A stretch of DNA of 64,000 bases, taken from Chthoniobacteraceae bacterium. GTDB lineage: Bacteria; Verrucomicrobiota; Verrucomicrobiia; Chthoniobacterales; Chthoniobacteraceae. The position numbers and the translations under genes are program-made. Within the stretch, counting starts at the first letter, position 1; each line of letters starts with the position of its first letter. The stretch covers positions 1 through 64,000 of the forward strand of contig CANFTB010000010.1 in assembly GCA_947449735.1 (NCBI GenBank), in the 5' to 3' direction. The notes beneath the pieces were generated by a model, which did not search any database, was not told the origin of the DNA, and saw nothing but the letters and a program-made list of their open reading frames with translations. Positions 54,771 through 61,000 of this stretch are shown here, piece after piece.

Positions 54771-55535
54771 ATGGACATCCCCTCCCGTCTCAAATTCTTG
54801 TCTCTTGCCTTGCTTCTGCTCGCGCCGGGCGTCGTCCGCGCAGACACGCCGCCCCCCCAAGCCACGGCCACCGTTCCCAAAGAGTTTGCGCCCGTCGTCG
54901 ACGACCCAAAGCTGCCCCGGGTCCTCCTGATTGGCGATTCGGTGTCGGTCGCCTACACGCTCGACGTCCGCAAGAAACTCGCCGGAGTTGCCAACGTCCA
55001 TCGTGTCCCCACCAACGGCGGTTCCACCCGCACCGCCCTCGGTTCCTACGGACTGGTCAGGTGGATCAGGCCCGGGGACAAATGGGACGTCATCCACTTC
55101 AACCACGGTCTCCACGACCTTTCCTACCGCTTTGACGACGATCGCGACAAAAACGACCAGGGTGAGTACGCCTCCGCCGCCAATGGCGGCCATCCAAACG
55201 TTCCTCCCGACAAATACGAACAGAACCTTCGCGTCATCATCGGCCAATTAAAACAGACCGGCGCCAGACTCATTTTCGCCAGCACAACCCCGGTCCCCGA
55301 ATCCGACGCGGCAAAGTACGTCAAAGACTCGGAAATCCCCTACAATGCGACGGCCAAAAAGGTCATGGAGGAGGAGGGCGTCGCGTGGAACGACATCTGG
55401 GCGCTTGTGAAACCCCAGCAGGACAAACTTCAAGGAAAGCGCGACGTCCATTTCCTGCCAACCGGTTCGGCCGTCATTGCCGAACAAGTCGCCAGTGCTA
55501 TCACGCGCGAGCTGCCCAATGCCGGAGGAAAATAG
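54771..55535 (+). CDS. Secreted SGNH/GDSL hydrolase
   Basis: This 254-residue exported protein (signal RLKFLSLALLLLAPGVVRA) is an SGNH-fold esterase. Catalytic Ser lies in VLLIGDSVSVAYT; the oxyanion and catalytic blocks are less clear, with HFNHGLHDLSYR in the Asn/Gly region and DVHFLPTGSAVIAEQVA supplying the His. Substrates may be acetylated or acylated polysaccharides. It is divergent from kinase 3 with 57 bp between starts and is followed by a second SGNH gene on the same strand. Confidence 0.87.
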   Translation: MDIPSRLKFLSLALLLLAPGVVRADTPPPQATATVPKEFAPVVDDPKLPRVLLIGDSVSVAYTLDVRKKLAGVANVHRVPTNGGSTRTALGSYGLVRWIRPGDKWDVIHFNHGLHDLSYRFDDDRDKNDQGEYASAANGGHPNVPPDKYEQNLRVIIGQLKQTGARLIFASTTPVPESDAAKYVKDSEIPYNATAKKVMEEEGVAWNDIWALVKPQQDKLQGKRDVHFLPTGSAVIAEQVASAITRELPNAGGK

Positions 55536-55614
55536 CGCGCGCCGCTCGCTTCAAAAAACGTTCTCCGGAAAACGCTCCGAACTCAACAGCCTACTGATGG
55601 GAGACATCACCCCC

Positions 55615-56475
55615 ATGCGCTTTGCCCTCTCCCTCTTACTTGCCCCGCCTTTGTTTGCTGTAGATTATCCACACCGCCCCGCGGATCCTCAACGGGAAGG
55701 CTGGCCCCTCACTCCTGAGGAACGCTCCTACGTGGTAGACAAGCCCGAGCATGAGCGCCGCCCAGGGCGTGAAATAAACAGACACCTCCCGCAATTCTGG
55801 CCGGCCGTCCCCACTGCAGGACACTGGGGAGGCACTAGTTGGCTGGACACGCACGCAAAGCTCGTAGCGCATGTGCAGGCCAACGCAGGCCCGGTAGACG
55901 TGCTTCTCGTCGGCGATTCCATCACCCAACAATGGGGTGGTCCGCTAGACAAGGGAGTGCTCAACGCCGCGTGGCTGGCTCACTTTCCAGAGGCCAAAAC
56001 CGTCAATATCGGGATCGGCGGAGACAAAACTCAAAATGTGCTCTGGAGACTGGAGCATGGTGCCGTCGCGGGACTCGACCCTCGGACAATCGTCCTGATG
56101 ATCGGTAACAATAACATGTTTTTCACCGCTGAAACAGGCGTCGCCGCCGCAGCTCTGGGCGTCAAAACCTGCCTTGCCAAACTCCGCGAGACTTTCCCTG
56201 ATGCGAACGTTGTCGTCGCCAAGATTCTCCCCTGCCACGCCCCTAAAAACCGCTTTTACGAAGACATCCTCCGCACCAACGCCGAGATCGATGCCCTCGC
56301 TCTTGATTCCGATCCGAAAGTCCGGCTTCTCGACATGACAGAAGATTTCCTGAACGCCGACGGCACCCTGAAACAGGCCCTGTTCAAGCCGGATCACATC
56401 CACCTCTCCCCGGAGGGGTACGCGGTGTACGCCCGCAGGCTGGCCCCTTTGCTGCGGGCCATCCTCCGGCGCTAA
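55615..56475 (+). CDS. Secreted SGNH/GDSL hydrolase (PAF-acetylhydrolase-like)
   Basis: The 286-residue exported protein (signal MRFALSLLLAPPLFA) carries the full SGNH set: Ser in LLVGDSITQQWGG, Gly in GIGGDKTQNVLWRL, Asn in VLMIGNNNM and the Asp/His pair in PDHIHLSPEGYAVYA. This pattern is close to the platelet-activating-factor acetylhydrolase-like group, which removes acetyl groups from glycans in bacteria. The ATG at 55615 starts the signal peptide; ATGs at 55477 and 55597 are in frame but lie in or just after the preceding gene. It probably shares a transcript with the SGNH gene 79 bp upstream. Confidence 0.9.
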   Translation: MRFALSLLLAPPLFAVDYPHRPADPQREGWPLTPEERSYVVDKPEHERRPGREINRHLPQFWPAVPTAGHWGGTSWLDTHAKLVAHVQANAGPVDVLLVGDSITQQWGGPLDKGVLNAAWLAHFPEAKTVNIGIGGDKTQNVLWRLEHGAVAGLDPRTIVLMIGNNNMFFTAETGVAAAALGVKTCLAKLRETFPDANVVVAKILPCHAPKNRFYEDILRTNAEIDALALDSDPKVRLLDMTEDFLNADGTLKQALFKPDHIHLSPEGYAVYARRLAPLLRAILRR

Positions 56476-56528
56476 AAGCACCTCCGATCTCCAATCCTTG
56501 AACCTCCGCCATTCACAGGCGTGGTGGA

Positions 56529-58133
56529 TCAAGCCTGTTCCGCAACAGCAGCGAGATGCGCCCGCCAGTCCACCGAGAATGCAGGCAGAACCCCTTCGTG
56601 CTTTGTTGGAACTCCCTTTTCAGCAACCAAAAACCAACCGGTCACCTCTTCGTTCGTCAGCGGCCCGAGCAAAATCTCGCCAGCCCCCGCACCGTCACAG
56701 TAACGCGAGGTCTTGTTCACCGTGTCTCCAATCACGGTATATTCCAGACGCTCCTCCGCCCCGATGAAACCGTGCAGCACCTGGCCGGTATGCACCCCCA
56801 CCCCCAGTTCGCAAAACGGCAGGCCCGCAGCCTTCCGCCGCTCGTTCACAATCTCCATCCGGCGCTGCATCTCAATCGCGGCATGCACCGCCTTCAATGC
56901 ATGCTGCGGGTCCGCCTCCGGACTTCCGAACACCGCCAGAATCGCGTCCCCGATGAACTTGTCGATCGTACCGTCATGCCGGAAAATCTCCTCCCCCAGC
57001 ACGTGGAAATAGTCGTTCAACATGTCCACCACCACCTGGGTGTCCAACGACGCACTGGTCCGCGTGAACCCTCGCAAATCCGAGAGCAGAATCGTCACCT
57101 CGGACTTTTCCCCGCCCGGCTGGAGTTTGCCCTCGCGGGACTTGGTCAGCAAACGGCTGCGCAGCTTGGGCGAGAAGTTTGCGAGCAGGTTTTGCAGCGT
57201 CCGGTTGTTCTGCTGGATGTCGTTTTGGAGCAACTGGTTCGCCACGGCGGACGCCGCGTAATGCGCCACGGAGATCAAAAACTGGAGGTCCTCCTGCGTG
57301 AACGCCGCGCGGCGGTTCGGGTTGTCCAGGAACAACACTCCCACCGTCTCGCCGTCCCAAACCAAGGGCGCATACATCCCAGTGCGGATACGGATCGCCG
57401 CCATGCTCGCAGACACATTCGCATGGTCGCCGTCGTCGTCTCCCCAGATGAAACCCTTCTGCTCCACGGCCACGCGGCGGATCAGGGTCTTGCTGATCGG
57501 CGGCGATTCGTGGGGCACGCTCGCGCGTAGGCTCAGCTTGCCGTCATACGGATCCTTCACCAGCAACGCCCCGCGCACAGCTCCAGGAGTCAGCTCGATC
57601 ACCCGGTCCACGATGAGCCGGTACAGCTTCTTCAAGTCCGTCTCGGCAGCAAACTGAAGAGGCAGCTCGTAGAGCATTTCCAGACGATGCTGCGTCTGGT
57701 CATTCATCTTCCCCAGCGGCACCGGCGCGCGGACGTCCCCGCTGAGCGCCAAGTTCACATGCACCTCCCCTTCGCTATCTAGAAAGCGCGTCTCGGGTTT
57801 TTCAGCAGGCGCCTCCGCCGGCGACTGCAACGGGCGCCTCTTGGAGTGAATCACCACCGCCAGATGCCCCAGCATGATCTGCACCGGCAATTCAAAGATG
57901 CTCGTCTCCGCAACCTGCATCTCGTTTACAAAGGTTCCCGCGCTGCTCCCCAAATCCTGCACCTCCACCGCTTCGTCCGAAACCTGCAACTGCACATGGC
58001 GCCGGGACACCCCGATCGAAGGCAGTACAATGTCACAGCTCGATTCGCGCCCTAGAACGTAGGTGCCTGCAGGACGGCTCTCCTCCATGTGGACACCGTC
58101 CTCGCTGTGAATCGTAAAAGAGATCAGATCCAT
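56529..58133 (-). CDS. FHA-GAF class III adenylate cyclase
   Basis: The 534-residue cytosolic enzyme should make cAMP. An FHA domain (about 1-100; GRESSCDIVLPSIGVSRRHV) is followed by a GAF domain (about 165-320; YAPLVWDGETVGVLFLDNPN), a short helix, and a class III cyclase domain (about 345-510). The metal aspartates are in LLSDLRGFT and IGDAILAVFG, the base-recognising Lys/Asp in TIDKFIGD and YTVIGDTVNKTSRY, which favours ATP over GTP. The FHA domain could bind phosphothreonine made by the nearby kinases; this link is inference. It is 132 bp from the HupE-type gene on the same strand. Confidence 0.93.
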   Translation of the reverse strand: MDLISFTIHSEDGVHMEESRPAGTYVLGRESSCDIVLPSIGVSRRHVQLQVSDEAVEVQDLGSSAGTFVNEMQVAETSIFELPVQIMLGHLAVVIHSKRRPLQSPAEAPAEKPETRFLDSEGEVHVNLALSGDVRAPVPLGKMNDQTQHRLEMLYELPLQFAAETDLKKLYRLIVDRVIELTPGAVRGALLVKDPYDGKLSLRASVPHESPPISKTLIRRVAVEQKGFIWGDDDGDHANVSASMAAIRIRTGMYAPLVWDGETVGVLFLDNPNRRAAFTQEDLQFLISVAHYAASAVANQLLQNDIQQNNRTLQNLLANFSPKLRSRLLTKSREGKLQPGGEKSEVTILLSDLRGFTRTSASLDTQVVVDMLNDYFHVLGEEIFRHDGTIDKFIGDAILAVFGSPEADPQHALKAVHAAIEMQRRMEIVNERRKAAGLPFCELGVGVHTGQVLHGFIGAEERLEYTVIGDTVNKTSRYCDGAGAGEILLGPLTNEEVTGWFLVAEKGVPTKHEGVLPAFSVDWRAHLAAVAEQA

Positions 58134-58265
58134 GCTGGCGAAAAATCATGCTGAAGCTAACCACACTTCATCAAATCAAGCGGGGGCCCGCAATACCCGA
58201 AACAGTCACAGCCTCCTTCCCCCCTCGCGTGCCTTACCACTGCGAGCCGCCGCCCCGCATTGCCC

Positions 58266-59441
58266 TCACTGCATCAGCCGCGTGACGGTCCAGTACACCC
58301 CCGTCACCCCGATCGCCACCGACCCAGGCACCGTCACCCAGCGGCGGTAAACGCCTGCGTCCTTCACCCAGCCCGTCAGGACCAGCGCTATCGAGATCAC
58401 CGCTATCTGGCCGGCCTCCACGCCCAGATTGAAACCGACCAGCGCCGCCAGAAGAGACCCCTTCGGAATCGTCAAATCTCCCAAGGCGCTCGCAAAACCG
58501 AGCCCGTGGACCAGCCCGAACCCGAACACCACCGCCACGCGCTTCCACGAGTACTGCGGTTTCCAGATATTTTCGAAAGCCACGAACGCGATCGTCGCTG
58601 CGATCAGAGGCTCCACCACCCGGGAGGGCGCGCTAAACACCCCCACCGTCACCAGCGCCAGCGTCACCGAATGCGCCACCGTAAACGCACTCACCTGGAG
58701 CAGCAGCGGACGCCACGCACGCCCCAGCAAAAACACCCCCAGCACAAACAAAATGTGGTCCAGCCCCTCCGGAATCACATGCCCGAACCCCTGTTTTCCA
58801 AAACTCCACACCGTGCTGGCGATGTGCCCCTGCCCCCCCTCCGCGGGAACGCTTCCCGGCGTGGGGCCGCTGGGAACCGCGCCAGAAAGCTGGGTCAGAT
58901 CCAGTGTGAAACTCTTCTCGTCCGGGAAAAGCACCGCCACTCTGGGGTGAGGCATTCCGTTAATCTCATTTTCAAAAACCACGGAAAGCTTGTTGGACGA
59001 GGTCGAGCGCACGCTCCACCCAGTCACCCCCGCGGGAATCTGCGTGCTCCACCGGCCCGAAATGACCACGACAGACTCGTCGTTCTCCAGCGGGCGCCCC
59101 GCCTCCCCTCCGAATTCGAAAACAAACTCCGGCTGCACCCGTCCCACAGGTTCCAAGAAAAACTCCACATTCCTCTTCAGGAGTTCGGCCGCCTTTCGAA
59201 GAAGCTCACCCTTTCTCGCTTCCGTCAGATTCTGATAAACGATCCGGGTCATGGAGGTCGCCGTCGTCGGATCCTCGTCAAAACACCGAGGATTCACGTC
59301 CACCCGGATCGAGGCGCCGCCCCCCGACTGGAAGCTCCCGTGAACGGGAATGTCCGGAATCGGGTGGGCCGAAGCGACCTGCAGCGCAAAAACGAGGCTG
59401 AAAAGGCACAAAAGTCGCCTCAGGGGGGTGTAGGGGTTCAC
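58266..59441 (-). CDS. HupE/UreJ family membrane protein with large N-terminal periplasmic domain
   Basis: The 391-residue protein has a signal peptide (LLCLFSLVFALQVASA), a soluble region of about 200 residues, and a C-terminal HupE/UreJ_2 domain of about six helices: GHVIPEGLDHILFVLGVFLL, FTVAHSVTLAL and GLVHGLGFASAL with conserved His residues. Relatives are linked to nickel, cobalt or other metal uptake, but this branch is uncharacterised. The start is GTG at 59441; no ATG lies nearby in frame. A plus-strand open frame of similar length is antisense and rejected. Confidence 0.87.
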   Translation of the reverse strand: MNPYTPLRRLLCLFSLVFALQVASAHPIPDIPVHGSFQSGGGASIRVDVNPRCFDEDPTTATSMTRIVYQNLTEARKGELLRKAAELLKRNVEFFLEPVGRVQPEFVFEFGGEAGRPLENDESVVVISGRWSTQIPAGVTGWSVRSTSSNKLSVVFENEINGMPHPRVAVLFPDEKSFTLDLTQLSGAVPSGPTPGSVPAEGGQGHIASTVWSFGKQGFGHVIPEGLDHILFVLGVFLLGRAWRPLLLQVSAFTVAHSVTLALVTVGVFSAPSRVVEPLIAATIAFVAFENIWKPQYSWKRVAVVFGFGLVHGLGFASALGDLTIPKGSLLAALVGFNLGVEAGQIAVISIALVLTGWVKDAGVYRRWVTVPGSVAIGVTGVYWTVTRLMQ

Positions 59442-59551
59442 GCGATGCAGCTAGACCAGAATTTTGGCTTGATTCAATCCAGATTTCATTCGAAGTGGTC
59501 GTGTTCGATGGGTTCCATCCCTCGGACTCAACCCCATAACAAGCAAACAAC

Positions 59552-59815
59552 ATGAAGAAATTCCTCACCATCGCCGCCGTTCTCGCACTTGGCACCGCCG
59601 CTCAGGCCGGTTGCGGAAAAATCGAAACCACCGAAGGCACCCTGAAGTCCTTCAATGCCGAGTCCAAGACCCTCGAAGTTCAGGGCAAGGACAAGGTGGC
59701 CTCCATCAAGCTGACCCCCGAAACCAAGGGCGCCGACCTCGTTGCCGGCCTCGTTGGCAAGACCGTCAAAGTCGACGCCACCCACGGCAAGGCGACTGTG
59801 GTTGCCGCCAAGTAA
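59552..59815 (+). CDS. Small secreted protein, beta-rich
   Basis: The 87-residue protein has a signal peptide (MKKFLTIAAVLALGTAAQA) and a mature part of about 68 residues that reads as short beta strands (TEGTLKSFNAESKTLEVQG, LVGKTVKVDATHGKATVV), perhaps a small OB- or NosL-like fold. It is not recognised. It has high-expression codon style (Lys AAG, Gly GGC) and a strong terminator 26 bp after its stop, so it is probably an abundant single-gene transcript. Confidence 0.8.
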   Translation: MKKFLTIAAVLALGTAAQAGCGKIETTEGTLKSFNAESKTLEVQGKDKVASIKLTPETKGADLVAGLVGKTVKVDATHGKATVVAAK

Positions 59816-59840
59816 TTCTTTCAATTACAGACTCCCTCAA

Positions 59841-59871
59841 AAGAGCCCGGTTTTCGCCGGGCTCTTTTTTT
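59841..59871 (+). terminator. Strong intrinsic terminator
   Basis: AAGAGCCCGG (59841-59850) pairs with CCGGGCTCTT (59857-59866) around TTTTCG, followed by a T-run to 59871. The perfect 10-bp stem with U-tract marks the end of the 59552-59815 transcript. Confidence 0.95.
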
Positions 59872-60050
59872 GTTTCAAAAGGCGGAAGTTCAAGTCCGAG
59901 AAAACGTTTTCATAAAGAATTTCCCATCGATTCTCCGAACGACCCGCAAATACACGAGCTCATCTTTCGGCTTAAAAGGACAGACCAGCCCGGGTTCAGC
60001 ACTGTGAGCCTCTGCTTTTACAATCGTTTAACCACTGCTAGAGAGGAACC

Positions 60051-60473
60051 ATGAAACGTCTGGTTCTGTTCGCAGCGGCATGCATCCTTCAATCCTGCGC
60101 CACCTCCTCTGAAATTAAAAAGACGGCGTTTGGTGGCCTCTGGATCGCCCCAGAATCCGAGGCCAATTCTTTCGAACTCGACCTCACCCAAACCGGCACC
60201 CAAGTGCAAGGCTACCATGCCGCGTTGGTCAATGGCAGCGGCCAGATCGAAGTCGCGTTGCCCTCCGACGGCGACCCTCCCTCAATCAGCGGAGCCACCA
60301 CGGACGCTTCAACCGCGAAGGTTCACTTTAAACTGCGCCGGGGAAAGGGGGCCGGTGAAGCGCTGCTCGTGCGCAAATGGGATAAGCTCATTTGGACCAT
60401 TACTCAGTCTGAGGGAGAACCGTTGCTGCCGCAGACGTGCATCCTGAAGCGCCAGGCAAACACGCCGCACTAA
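60051..60473 (+). CDS. Hypothetical lipoprotein
   Basis: The 140-residue protein has a lipoprotein signal (MKRLVLFAAACILQSCA, Cys16) and a mature part with alternating hydrophobic residues (SFELDLTQTGTQVQGYHAAL, AKVHFKLRRGKGAGEALLVR) that suggests a small beta-sandwich or barrel. No family was recognised. It stands alone after a strong terminator and before a 527-bp gap. The ATG at 60051 is preceded by AGAGAGGAACC, a plausible ribosome-binding site. Confidence 0.78.
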   Translation: MKRLVLFAAACILQSCATSSEIKKTAFGGLWIAPESEANSFELDLTQTGTQVQGYHAALVNGSGQIEVALPSDGDPPSISGATTDASTAKVHFKLRRGKGAGEALLVRKWDKLIWTITQSEGEPLLPQTCILKRQANTPH

Positions 60474-61000
60474 GTGTTCCGCCGGCAACCCGCCTGGCGG
60501 TCAATAGCCCTGCCGGGCCTCCGCCTGAGCCGCTGAAAAGCAGGCGCCCACGGATGAGCCAGCCACAGGTTCGGGCGGCCTCAGCAGGAGTTCCTCAGGA
60601 AAAACAAGAGCGGGCTGGATCTTTTTTAAGACTTTTCGTCCTCACGCTCCGTAGCGGGGTGTGTAGGTAACGCACCATTGAGTGGCGCCCGGGAGAAAAA
60701 GGGGCAAAAAGGGGGGGGGGAGAAGAAAAAGGAGCCTTAAAACAGGCTTTGAACCGGTTGAAAGGCAGGAGTCCCTGGCTTCGCTGAGGCTTTGAGAAAT
60801 TTGGAGGGAAGTCGGGGCTGCAGGCAGGATTGGCGGGGTGAGCGGGGCGGCTGCGCTGAGCGGGCGAAAAGCTCTTCAACGCGCTGTTGACCCGCCTAAG
60901 CCTGCCTGCAGCCTTGCCCGGCTTCTCCGGCATCTCGGGCTTCCACGCGATTCTCCCGGCAGCGACCGCCAAAGATGCGTTTCCTACGGAGCCACCGCGT
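60474..61000. other. Gap of 527 bp with polypurine tract and large inverted repeat
   Basis: No recognisable gene is present; frames on both strands overlap the downstream gene and look random. Two features stand out: a purine-only tract of about 45 bases with one C (60691-60735, including ten consecutive G) and the long inverted repeat at 60816-60913. The promoter of the malectin gene should lie here. Confidence 0.55.
60816..60913. repeat. Long inverted repeat (potential stem-loop) upstream of malectin gene
   Basis: GGCTGCAGGCAGG (60816-60828) is the exact reverse complement of CCTGCCTGCAGCC (60901-60913). Inside it GGCGGG (60832-60837) pairs with CCCGCC (60891-60896), with a 3-base and a 4-base bulge between the two helices and a loop of about 53 bases. 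This could be a structured leader RNA, a small RNA, or a remnant of a mobile repeat. Confidence 0.8.

Noticed and set aside
58260-59555. 431-codon plus-strand frame antisense to the HupE-type gene
   Set aside because: Arg/Pro/His-rich composition and no membrane or domain pattern, unlike the minus-strand gene.
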